64,000 nucleotides of DNA from assembly GCF_964355755.1 (NCBI RefSeq), contig NC_092680.1:2455001-2519000 (forward strand), in the 5' to 3' direction. The notes below the pieces were generated by a model that worked only from the letters and a program-made list of their open reading frames with translations, ran no database searches and was not told the origin of the DNA. The stretch comes from Antedon mediterranea. Taxonomy: Eukaryota; Echinodermata; Crinoidea; Comatulida; Antedonidae. Made by a program: the position numbers and the translations under genes. Positions 12,541-24,194 of this stretch are shown one piece after another. Every line of letters begins with the position of its first letter. Within the stretch, counting starts at the first letter, position 1.

Positions 12541-12734
12541 TGCTTGATTTAAAAACATAAATGTTATATATTTATCAGTTACAATTGGATAACCCTTCTC
12601 TTTTAACATTTTGGTGAGCCACTTGAGTGTTCATTTCGATTTTAATCTTTTGGATTTTGAACTCTTTACTTTGTTTTGTTTTTGTCTGATGAAATAAATG
12701 AAAAAATATACATATTTGAAAATTCTCACTCTGT

Positions 12735-12777
12735 TTATATATATATGTGTGTGTGTGTGGGGGGGGGGGGGGGGGGT
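12735..12777. repeat. Composite (TA)n(TG)n(G)18 microsatellite
   Basis: Consecutive tatatatatg, tgtgtgtgtg and an uninterrupted run of about 18 G. The G tract could form a G-quadruplex. Confidence 0.9.
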
Positions 12778-13002
12778 GGTATTAAGGTGGCACATAAGGA
12801 GATACTGGCATGTTTGCATTAGTAGTTATTATTTGTTTTTTGTACTAAAAACAAGTTAAATTAAATCAATGGCAATCACATAGATAAAAGAAGATAAAAG
12901 TAAGAGATAAACTGGTCACTCATCTGCAAACAATAATAAATCAAAAGGTATTATATTCCATTTTAAATTACTTGAGATTGTTTTACAATGGACCTAAGAG
13001 AG

Positions 13003-13110
13003 TCCTCCCAACCAACACCAACTCCTTCAAATGTAGTAAATTTTAAATCAAAGTAGATTATTTTGATACCTCACTACCTTAAATGCATGCCAGTATCTCC
13101 TTATATGCAC
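13003..13110. repeat. Right copy of the ~110-bp direct duplication
   Basis: Partner of 11,869-11,990, about 1.13 kb away, with scattered small indels between the copies. Confidence 0.75.
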
Positions 13111-13302
13111 ACTTTACCCTGCACCCTTAAAAAGCTTCCGTCCATCCATGTACAAATTCCGGTTATCACTATCATCACTTTATCTCTCTTCTGCCAGAGA
13201 AAATCCAGAAGAATAGTGTTCAGAACATTCAGAATACAGATACAGGTAGTGGACTGCACTAAACACTTTAAGCATGTCAAAACACGGGTGTTTCGAAACT
13301 AG

Positions 13303-13506
13303 ACCCGAGACCAGAGACCAGAGACCCGAGACCCTATACGAAAAGGGAGACCCCACTATACGAAAAGGGAGACTCCACTATACGAAAATGGAGACCCCAC
13401 TATACGAAAAGGGAGACCCCACTATACGAAAAGGGAGACCCAAATATACGAAAAGGGAGACCCAAATATACGAAAAGGGAGACCTAAATATACGAAAAGG
13501 GGTTGT
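13303..13506 (+). repeat. 22-bp tandem array
   Basis: A short gagaccagagacc run leads into about eight copies of a 22-bp unit, gggagaccccactatacgaa plus aa. The third from last onwards switches to aaatatacg. The 80-codon open frame across it is a repeat artefact. Confidence 0.9.
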
Positions 13507-13979
13507 ATGGGGTTAAATCATATGTTACGGGCTCTTGGCCTATACTCATCTCGTGGAGTTTTTGCCTGAGAAACAGTGTTTCTTCACCAAGTGAATCTAA
13601 TCTAGGCCTACCTCCAGTGCTTAGCCTAGAACTGTAGTAAGCACTGACTTAACTAAAACATAAACAAGTTGAGCATTCAGAAACAAATAATGCTAAAGTG
13701 AATAATAAAAAAATATTGTAAGCAGTGTTAAGAAAATAATTAAATTTCTTGCCATTGTCATATATGCCACAATAGGTTAATTTTGGTGATCATTCTACAC
13801 TATGTACAGAGTCTACACACCTGGGTGGGTTGTATCATGTCGCACTGGTCGCACATATGCGAGCAAAAATGCAGATCAAATATAATGATTAATTGTTTCA
13901 TATCACATGCTCAGGCAATTTGTTTCTAACATCCACAATACAACCCACTCTATTTTGTTTAGGTAGGACTGGTGTATTT

Positions 13980-14393
13980 GACCCGCAACTCGCGTTTTTC
14001 GACTCGCAACTCGCGTTTTTCGACCCGCAACTCGCGTTTTCCGACCCGCAACTCGCATTTTCCGACCCGCAACTCGCGTTTTCCGACCCGCAACTCGCGT
14101 TTTCCGACCCGCAACTCGCGCTTTCCGACTCGCAACTCGCGCTTTCCGACTCGCAACTCGCGCTTTCCGACTCGCAACTCGCACTTTCCGACTCGCAACT
14201 CGCACTTTCCGACTCGCAACTCGCACTTTCCGACTCGCAACTCGCACTTTCCGACTCGCAACTCGCACTTTCCGACTCGCAACTCGCACTTTCCGACTCG
14301 CAACTCGCACTTTCCGACTCGCAACTCGCACTTTCCGACTCGCAACTCGCACTTTCCGACTCGCAACTCGCACTTTCCGACTCGCAACTCGCA
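13980..14393 (-). repeat. 21-bp satellite, array C (inverted relative to array A)
   Basis: About 20 copies. The reverse complement of the unit is ggaaaacgcgagttgcgggt c, which is the array A unit with one base changed. Variants are ordered along the array: gtttttc, then gttttcc, gctttcc and finally actttcc, the last filling more than half of it. The open frames of 140-177 codons on both strands are artefacts. Confidence 0.95.
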
Positions 14394-14399
14394 ACTTGC

Positions 14400-17300
14400 A
14401 TTGAAGTAACACTCACATTCTCATAGCCGAGAGAATTAACATGGTTGGCTGATAATCTGAATAAAGCAGTTATTACCAGTAGGCCTCCAAAAAAATACAG
14501 ATCAAAGATGGGCCCCTATTGCCACCTGCTAGTTGGCATGTTATGACAGCTTACTAAATATGTCATTTATCATGTTACAGAATCTTTAATGTCATCAAGT
14601 CCATGGTATGTGGAAATTAGGTAACATTATAAAATGTCACGATATTATTTAACCTCTCTGTGGTTTAGTCACATTAACTAATTAACCTTACAACTGAAGA
14701 GACAAGTTAGAATTTTATTAACACCTTAAAAAATCCACAATGAAACAGTGACATTATTCAATAAAATACATAAAATATAATAATCAAATCTCAAGGTTTA
14801 AGGAAGTGAGCGGGTGAATGCTAAGGAAACTGTTAGTAGTGATAAGAAACATTCCGAAGGGACCAAAGGGAAACATTTACATTATTTATTTACAGCAGTT
14901 GTTGATCAGAGAAATAAAATAGTTCTGGCGGATGTATAAATTTATTGTTATTTTAAAGGTTCTAAGTCTCTGATCCTCATGTCAACAATAAAATGTCAAA
15001 AAAAAAATTCTATTGGTGATCAAATTAAAGGTCAAAATATGACCTATAGAGGGCGATATTTAAGATTAGTTAAATTTAATCTTTTTTTTCTTAATACTAT
15101 ACATATGTTAATAATAACATTATATTCAGGAAAATACCTAATGTGGTGGCACACCAAGTAATGGTACATCCTCATTCAATAAAACATGAAAAAATATAAA
15201 ATATGAAAAAATATAAAATAAAATTTAAAATATACAAAGAAAACTAAATTAAACAGATAATAGGTAAACTACCGCCCTCCACCAAACCAAATTAACAATA
15301 AAAAAAATAACAATAAACGCAACCCACATTCATACCAATGGGCACCTATTTTGCATATCATATATACTGTAATGGTCTAAGACGCATATATAAAAACATT
15401 TTGAACATTTTATAAGAGGTTTTTAACTTCTCTTGAGGATCACAAGTTGCATGTTTCCATTTATTGATTTTAAACATTAATCAGTTTTGAAAATATTGAA
15501 AAAGTGATTCATTTATAAAAACTTTTGAAAGTGTTGGTAAAAACATTAGAATTGACTGTCCTCAAGTGACCTTTTGATCTGAAGAAGAGTGGTTTCAGTA
15601 ATGTCCAGCCAGACTGACCTAAGGCTATAAACAATTAACCCTCTGTCAGTCACAATTACCAATACTTGTTAGCTAGGTAATTGGACATAAAAAGGTCAGT
15701 TTTGCTGTAAATCTATCCATCAATCCTAGCCTTGACATTGTAAGCTGACAGTCAGTCAGATAATGCTAAAGGTAAGTGATCTCCTGAAGAGTGATGTAAT
15801 TGAATAATTACCAAGTAATGTAACTTAATACCCTTTTCACACTACAATATCCATATTTTGCAAATAGTAACAATTTTTCTAGAAATAGTGCGAAACATAC
15901 ATTTATGGGGCTTGATATACATGTCTTTGAAAAACATGTCATGAAATCAGTTTGAGTTTGATACCTCCCTGATATGATTAACATTTTAAAAATTGAAATA
16001 CTTCAAACAAATTCCGCCCTCAACAAACAATCTTCCATAATACATGTGAAATCCTCAGTAGAATAGGTTAAATTTTCCTGCATAGTGTGAACAGGTGTAA
16101 AAAAAAAAACTACACATACAGTGTTTCAGTTTAGGGCCTTATCACATGCCAAAATTAAGAGTTAAAGACCAAAACTTAGACCATATACCTACATTTAAAA
16201 ATCTTGGAACAACTATTCAATACTGCCCTCAATCAGTTGTGGTCACTTGCCAAGGACGGTGACTGGGGAAGTTCATATTTAAATTATAAAGTAATTAAGT
16301 AAGGCAGCAGGAAGCCTGGAAGAAAGTAGGGGAAAAAAGTAACACGATAGTCATGATCAAAATGTTATTAACATTTTTTTCATTATTATATTCCAAGGCA
16401 ATTTAACAACAGGACACTGAGTTCACCTTGGAAAACATTTGTCCTTTTATCTTATGTCTGGCTGCGACAAATACCAACAGTACTATACTATGTAGATATT
16501 CTAAGCGGCGCGCAGGGTCTGTTAAAGGGTGTGGAACTGATTGTGTTGCAGCCACAGATAAACCCTTTGATCTTGGGAATACTTGCTGCATTTTATAATT
16601 CGATTGCATAGTCATCAGAATTCAAGAAATATCTTTTAGAAAACACAGTTTCCCTAATTCATGGCAGATTTCCTACAAAACTATAACATATTTAATAATA
16701 ATATTATTCATATTGCCACATTGGCAATGATGAAAAATGTATCATTTAACACTGCCATAAGTTGCAGTGCACATATTCTACAATTAGGTTAAGTATGTTT
16801 CTGTTGAGCAATTTAACGAAGCAGACTAGCACATTATAGTCACCACTGGAGGCCTATTAATCTCAGACACCACCAGCCATATAATGCCTTTTGGCTATGT
16901 GACCCTCTTTGACTTACATTTTAACTGTTTATTCTTTAAGCAGTAACAGCCTATCTAAGGTGAATGCAATTGACACGACCTGCTTATTAAATGGTCACAT
17001 GTTAACACGTTTAGGAAGCAGGGGTTACTTCATAAACGGGCCAGCTCCATTCAGGATACCTTTTGACAAAATCTTTGCGAAAGAATGTATAGAACAATGT
17101 TATATGTCAACAACTTCAAACTTCACAGGATACAGACACATGCAAGAGACAACTAAAAGTATTGTTTTCCCTAAACTAAAAAAAAACATATGGCTCTTAT
17201 AAACTTGCATGGTACTAGCCCATTGCAACTGTTGTAGGTAATTAATATACAGGCATGAATTATTGTATGTGTTTATTAACACAAGCAAAATAGACCTGAT

Positions 17301-17965
17301 TAACAAACACTTTTATGGTGGACCACTGAATTTAACCTCCCATCCAAGCCACATGAACAAATAATACAATATGCAATGCTATGCTATGCTGGAACTTCCA
17401 TTCTAAAATATAAGAATTAGGAACTTTAATCAAACACTTTTACCATGGAATACCATACACTGGTGTTAGATAAGAACCTATAACAACATCAGTATGAACA
17501 TGTAGCATATAAAACTAAATTTCATCAAATGAAAAAAAAAAGCAAAAAATCTAGCAAAAAAAAAAGAAGTTAATGAGAGACCTTCACAATGTTGAGTTAT
17601 ATCCTGTAAGACAGGTCTATGTTGTGGTGCGAAATAAATTAGACAGGCCAACTAAAAATAGCAAACCTGTACGATATACTAATAAATCATGATGATATTG
17701 GGAATTCGTACAGCTTTATGTACAAATGTGCCGTCCTTTTAAATTACATCAAAATCTGAGAATTATGAGAATGTCTTGTTTTAGTAATGATTTTAATGGT
17801 TCCAATGGAAGATAATGTAACTCTGTATCACACTTTGAACTTGGCAACTTCTAGTTTATTTCTAGTTTTTTATATAATACAGATCTCTTAAGAATGTGAA
17901 TAAGGTCGCTAGCATTTACTAAAGACATTAAAATATCCAGGGAGTAATTCCTTCCACAAACCACA
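14400..17965. other. No gene recognised
   Basis: AT-rich. A 97-codon frame at 16,909-17,202 (+) and a 70-codon frame at 16,403-16,615 (-) have mixed amino-acid content but no recognisable domain or convincing splice sites. Confidence 0.4.
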
Positions 17966-18094
17966 AACCTCTGTCTACACTATCAAACTAGTTTGACCAA
18001 AAAAGTGTGATGTGCCCAAATATGGTATTTATATGCCCAAATATGATAGTGATATGACATCATAATGTCCATATATTGGCACATGAAGTTTTTC
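17966..18094. mobile_element. MITE family 1, right end lost
   Basis: The left end ctctgtctacactatcaaac and the interior atatgacatcat-atgtccatat are present. The right inverted end is replaced by unrelated sequence. An extra internal tatgcccaaatatg copy is present. Confidence 0.75.
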
Positions 18095-18588
18095 AATAAT
18101 GTTGCCAAAAACTAGTTGTATCAGTAACATTCTACGGAACTACCAATTTGAAATCTGCCTTACTTGTTTAAAGATATCTCATACACCAATGATTGGAAAT
18201 TGAAATTTAAAGGACTATTTTTAAAGTGCATATTCTTTACAGATGTTCTTTTTAAACTATGCATTTAAATGCAAGGAATCTTTATCTCCGACCTTTGACA
18301 TACCTCATCTCACCGTATTCCATAAGTAAAATGAAAAATCAAGTTAATAGAATCAATTTGATGGCAGAAGCCAAAAGCCATTACCAAAAACAGGAATGAA
18401 TAATTTGATGATCGAAACAAACAATTTTTACGGTTATAATAAATAAAATATTTGCAGTTTAAAAAGGTTTTTTTAAAACATTGTTCAGACAAGAGATATT
18501 GACAAACCAAAAGTTATAGCACAACTAAATTAACATGTTTTAAAAATTTCACATATGGGTGTAGATTGGTCAGCGATACTACTGCAAT

Positions 18589-18950
18589 GCGAGTGAGTGG
18601 CCTAGCGGTTAAGACAGTGGAACCGTAATTACGTAGCCATATCATCGGCAAGGGTTCGAGGCTCACTCGCTCCATGGTTCTGGTGGTAGAACGAGTCTTC
18701 TCGGATAAGGAATATAAACCGTAGGTCCAGTGTACAAATACCGTAGCTCATGCGCACTTTAAAGAACCTAGTACATCTTTTGAGACGAGTAGGGGGTTAC
18801 CCCGGTGTACTAGTCCACACAAACACAGCCACTGTCACACACAGCCACTGTGCAAATTGGGACTGGACCGTTTTAGAGGTGTTTACCACCTGTTGGTCCA
18901 GATCCTTCACTAACTGAGTTAGTGAGAAGTCGAATAAATACAAATGTACA
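18589..18950 (+). mobile_element. SINE-A, tRNA-headed, copy 1
   Basis: The tRNA-like head has box A tggcctagcggttaag and box B ggttcgaggctc. It is closed by gcgagtgag pairing with ctcactcgc. The body runs catggttctggtggtagaac, tcttctcggataagg, then ttaaagaacctagtacatct and ggggttaccccggtgta. The tail is gaataaatacaaatg. It shares the head and body with the copies at 27.46 and 62.95 kb. Confidence 0.85.
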
Positions 18951-19470
18951 TTTAGCTATCAATAGATAAACCAAGTAGGCCTACTATAACGTGAAATAGA
19001 ACATCTGAAATGTGATGACATAAGTCTGAACAAGGCTTTAGTAATTTTGTTAAACATAATATTGTGTAACCTTCGGTTGCGGTGGAGACAATTTAATATA
19101 ATTCAATAGCTCTGGTTATTTATAATCTTGTGGTTTAAGTCCTACATTGAAAAGATATTTATAATGTATTATATATAATATTCCCAAGGATAAAAGCTCC
19201 AAAGATGGATTAATATAGGTATGAAACTGCATCAAATCGGTTAAATATGATTTTTTTTTTTTAAACAACAGCGAATAGGTGTTGAAATGCTACTTAACCT
19301 GGGCGGAACCAGAGCTTTGTTGGAGAAAAGAAGCAGGCTAGAAGGAGAAGGGGGCCTGTGGATTCTGAATCCACATATCGATAAGCAAAAAAAAAAAGCA
19401 TTCCAAATGAAATGTAGGTCTCCTTTAATAACCAAAGCAGTCAAAGGTCAAAGTGTTAGGAAAGAAGGCC

Positions 19471-19575
19471 GGGGGTGAGGGAAGGAGGAGGTGAGGGAAG
19501 GAGGGGGTGAGGGAAGGAGGGGGTGAGGGAAGGAGGAGGTGAGGGAAGGAGGGGGTGAGGGAGGGAGGAAGAAAG
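19471..19575 (+). repeat. G-rich 16-bp tandem array
   Basis: Six to seven copies of gtgagggaaggaggrg. Runs of three or more G every few bases make G-quadruplex formation on this strand possible. Confidence 0.85.
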
Positions 19576-21228
19576 AAAGAAGTAAGGGAGACATACACCA
19601 TGGATCTGCCTATGTTAACTATTATTCCTGCCAGTTATTTCAGCTGCATTTTAAGATATCACTGCCATGTTGGCATCACTCAAATGTTGCCTAGTTCAGA
19701 CGTTCGATAATTATTAACCTCTTTGGTTGAAGTAGAAATATGTTATTCAAACTAAGCCCATAGTAAAAATGTTTTCCGGAATTATTAGTATGAAAACATA
19801 TCCTTTAGAACTCAATAATAACCTTAGTTTAAATGTCAATGATATGTGATACCAGGTGCAACATCTATCATCTAGTATAGATTTCCTATAATGATATTCA
19901 GCAGACGCCAATTCTCGTCAATGTTTTCTCTTTTTTTTCGGCTTCTTTTCTACATAATTTTGCCTTCATTATATAACTTATATAACTATGTTAATTTATA
20001 AAATGTAATTATTAATTAACATATTGTACAACATGACAAAACATTATTGTTTGTTAAGTGTTTAGTGAAAAATTTGTTTTAACTTATAGAATAGACTTAA
20101 AAAAAAACATAAAAATAATTGGTTGGTTTTTTTTTAAAACTGAATTAAGCAAAATTATTGACTTAATACCAAGTTTAATATGATTTTTTATTTGATAAAT
20201 CTGGTCTCAGATCAATAGGCCTATTGTGTTTTTCAAATATTTTTCAAAATTGAAGGTATATTTAAATTAGAAATTATTTAAAAAAAATAAGTTTACAGTC
20301 TAAAATACCTTTATCGTTCATGTTCATGTTATCTACAGAATTACATTTTATCTACTTTTTCCATACTACCCAATTTCTAGAATTGATTCACGATTTTCTA
20401 AGATTACGATAAATGTTGCAATGGCAGTGTGACCAAGAGCGATGAATGATGACAGTGACTAGTATGAATCTGAGTGGCTTAGCATGGCAATCAATTTACG
20501 GCTTGCCAAAGGTCATGTTTTTTTTAAACTATTCAAGTCATAATGTTACATAAAGTCAAGGTTGAAATAATTTTTAATTTCATGCTTTTATACAATGAAG
20601 AGAAAAAGATAAAAATCGTTGCAATAAGTGCACAGATTTTCTTTGTCGGGTAGGCCTAGCACCGATAGAAAGATTTGTATGCTGAAATCTGCACGTATCA
20701 TCTGCAGGCTTTAAACGCATATGTGGTGGGCGTCGTTTTTTCTGAGAGTAATAGCAAATAAGATCCTTTAATCTCACCCTGAAGGTTATAGAAGGTCATG
20801 CTACCAATAACCTTTAATGACCTATGTAATACACATTCATAGTTAATCCCATGAGAAAGATGATGAATGTTAAATACGAGAATCAAAAGCCGTCGACTAA
20901 TAACATATTATTTTCTCGTTTTAAAACGCAGACTATACACAATTTATGATTTATACAATCATCTGGAAATAATTATGTACTCCAAAACATAATTGGTCAT
21001 TGCACATTTCACGACCTTGGTCATGTATGTCATAGACCCTCAAGCCGTAAGACACATACAAAAACCTGAGATCTAAGCCGAGGCCGATACAATAGCCAAC
21101 CGTATCATAGGTAAGGCTGCTTGCCTTGAGAAACAACATTTCTCGCTCGTAGTAGACGTAGGGTAATTATAATCATTGTCGGGGCACAAACCACAAACAA
21201 TTTACAAAACCAAATTGAAGATACTCAC
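19576..21228. other. No gene firmly recognised
   Basis: Probably intron of the small minus-strand gene starting at 21,345. A possible minus-strand acceptor (ataaccttcag) near 20,783 opens a 65-codon frame that I cannot match to a family. Confidence 0.35.
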
Positions 21229-21345
21229 CGGACGTCCTTCACGAATTCGCATATTATACATCCAAAAAGCAGACGGTATAAATCCGATAGTATATATCCC
21301 AAAGTATAAAGAATCCAGAGAGTGGCGTTTCACAACCGCAAACAT
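21229..21345 (-). CDS. First exon of a small one-helix membrane protein (candidate)
   Basis: An ATG in the context gccatcATGt opens 39 codons ending in a consensus donor (CCG then GTGAGT, phase 0). The peptide begins MFAVVKRHSLDSLYFGIYTI. A hydrophobic segment (about residues 13-30, ending FIPSAFWMYNM) is followed by basic RIREGRP. A short basic N-terminus, a single helix and a basic flank are typical of small mitochondrial inner-membrane proteins. The FGIY-x-x-x-F-x-P spacing recalls the SMIM4/UQCC5 family, but the match is weak and this is a guess. Downstream exons were not identified. CpG-containing DNA lies just upstream. Confidence 0.45.
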
Positions 21346-21399
21346 GATGGCTTCAAACTTACAACATACCCTATATCCTAACAACCATGGGGCCTAATT

Positions 21400-21680
21400 A
21401 GACAATAATTCCAAGAGCTTGGGTCAGTATTCCAATATGGCAACACAATGTCGCGAATTATAAGTGGTATGCACGGCCGCAAATTTTATTCCGTATTGTT
21501 CTTTTTATAACTTCCTTTACGAGAATCTGTTATTCATGTTCGTATAATTCACGAGAAACTTCTGAATACGCTTAGAAATGTTTCAGCGTCGGATATCAAG
21601 GTGCACTAAAGTCATACGAAACTGCTGTGGTTTTAGTATTGGGCGGATGATTGCAAGTACGCCGGGAAGTGATACGCCGC
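21400..21680. promoter_or_regulatory. Possible CpG-containing (bidirectional) promoter region
   Basis: CG dinucleotides are noticeably denser here (gtcgcg, acggccg, gcgtcgg, acgccggg, acgccgc) than in the surrounding AT-rich DNA. The stretch lies immediately upstream of the minus-strand exon at 21,345. On the plus strand an ATG at 21,573-21,583 opens a 34-codon frame rich in Arg and Lys and nearly free of acids. The evidence is compositional only. Confidence 0.3.
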
Positions 21681-24194
21681 TATAGTTGCGAATCTGCTCA
21701 AAATGTGATTTCTTTATTAAAATTACTACCTAAGAATGCCTTTATAATATAACATTTATCGTTTTCAATGATGACGAAATTGTATATTAAAAATTTTATG
21801 AAAATATGATTTGTTTTGAATCGTAACCGAATACAAGGGCGCCTAATGAATTATAGAAAACGATTTCGATAATAATGAAGGTAAACCGTATGTTAACATA
21901 TGTAAATTCAAACATAAACTATTACTGAATATCATTATCTCTTATATAATTATTAAAACATACTGTGACTTAATCCATCACATACAGAACTTTGCTTTCG
22001 TTAAGTCACCAAAACAAAATGATATCGTAAGAACAAAATAGTAAATTAAATAATAAATGATAAATTAATAATATGCATATACAAATTTAAAAAAATATAA
22101 ATAAATATGTACGCCGTAACTAGATGTATCTCTGAATTTAACCATTCTAATTTACATGGTTTAAATTACGACTGCGCATTTAGATAGCGGTAAACCGTCT
22201 CTGCACCACGGCCTCTATACTACTGCATGTACTCATGCAATAATAAATGAATCTAATATACGTTGAAAAAAATGTACATTTTAGAGAGCTGTTACAGCAA
22301 ATAAATTTATTCATAATATTTGTTAATAAATGCATACAACTCGAACAATAATAACGCAACTTATATAGGTGTATCTGTGATTACGTTTTATTTAAAAGCA
22401 TGCAATTACATAAATTATTTAATACAGTTTAAATGCTGTCAAAATTGTGACATAGGTTCTCATGAATATTTCATTATCTTTAATGTACCATGAATAGTCA
22501 GGCATTTTCATATTCAATTTTTTAAGAATTTTAAATACTATTTTTTTGAATATTTAGTTGATACAAAATTTGATACATAAACATTATCTAATATTATTGG
22601 TTCTTTTTCATTCAAATTTTTTGTTATTTTTAAATTTAATAATAAATTATAAAATGATGATAAAGATGAAGATAATTGAGAATGTTGATGATGACGATCA
22701 TTTTCGGGAAAAAAAATATAATTTTAGGGAAAAAGCATCTTTAAAGAAAAGATATACTCATTTGCTTCTCACATTTCCAATCGCTTAGCAACCGAATCAT
22801 TATCTTATAATGGAAAATTGTGGAATAAAAAAGCGATTTTCTTATAGCTTTATGAACACCTGTCGAAAAATATATGATGGATGTTCCACTACAAATCTCA
22901 TTGTTCTTCACTTTACGAAAGAAAATAATATCTCATGATGGCAAAAAAGCCAGATATTATTTGAACTCTAAACCAGTTATAAGTTTTTTATGTCTGAAGG
23001 TGTGTGCACATTTTCCATCGGTGATAAATTGTTGAGAAACGTTGTTGGCACATTAAAAAAAAATTAGATTAGTTTATTCATTTGAGTGGATTTCCTGTTG
23101 ACTGATATCTGTTTTATCATGGGGCTGAGCTCCACTCCCTTGGTCTAGAATCTCCAGAGTCAACAAGCTGTTTTTATTTAGAACACAATATGTTGCTGGT
23201 ACTAGTCAGGAGGGTTCGGAGGGTTCGAACAAACTCCCCTTTCCCTGATGAAGTGCCCCTTTTTAAAACTGGAGTTATCAGTGAAAGTTTTGGCTAATCC
23301 TACTAGCTCAGACAAAATGTCATCTACTAAGCTAGGCCTAAAATAATCCTTTCTTCAGTAACAATAATATTTTATAGCACCTAATACAATGTATCTACGC
23401 GTTTAAACCCAAAAAATGATCCCTAAAATATCCTAAGATAACTAAAAAAGGAAGAAGAAGCAGTGGAACCATTTACACCGCTCTGTTCCCCTGCACATTT
23501 GAAGCTCCCATATTAGAGCTCGCCAGAACAAAACTTTCAAACTTTCGCAATACGATTTAATATGGAAGCGGCTGAATGTTTTATATTCGTTGAATGGGGA
23601 CTGGATAAATTTCCTTTGTTGAAAGCCTGCAGACTGTAGTCTAATATTACACATCCATGATAAAACAAAACATTAAGTTTAAAGTTCTGGCTTTATCCGA
23701 ATAGTATACTCATGACACCGGATTAGAAAGGCATGCTCTGTGACAAGTATGCCATAAATGGTTTACAAAACCTACTATGCTTGCAAATGAGGGGGGATGT
23801 GAACTAAATACATTCTGTAAGCCATTCAGGAAAATTAATGACGCTATTGGATCAACACTAAAATCTCCTTATGCGCTCCCTCATAATGTAAGCCACAGTT
23901 CAGGCGATCTTGACATGATAATAATCCCAAGGGAGCTGTGATCGCAAACATAATGTAGTCGATCCCTCGACTCACTTGTAATGATTATCCCACTTAGAAT
24001 TTGTGCCAGAATCACATTAAACTGTGACTTCATAATCTTTCATATTTTTCCCTCCAGGAATAATAAATAGTAATGAGTATCGAGCGAAAAAATAGGAATG
24101 TGATAATGTTGTTACTGCCAATAAAAGAGAATTTTCTCTCAGTTTTTAACATTTGAATCTATTCTATAAACATTTTCCAGTTTTAATCAGATTG
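21681..24194. other. No gene recognised
   Basis: AT-rich, with no domain or exon I can support. Short frames at 22,558-22,788 and 23,442-23,654 look like chance. Confidence 0.4.

Noticed and set aside
13893-14426. Open frames of 140-177 codons on both strands
   Set aside because: Same satellite artefact as array A.
16909-17202. 97-codon frame (+)
   Set aside because: Composition is plausible, but there is no domain, no splice partner and no neighbouring coding evidence.
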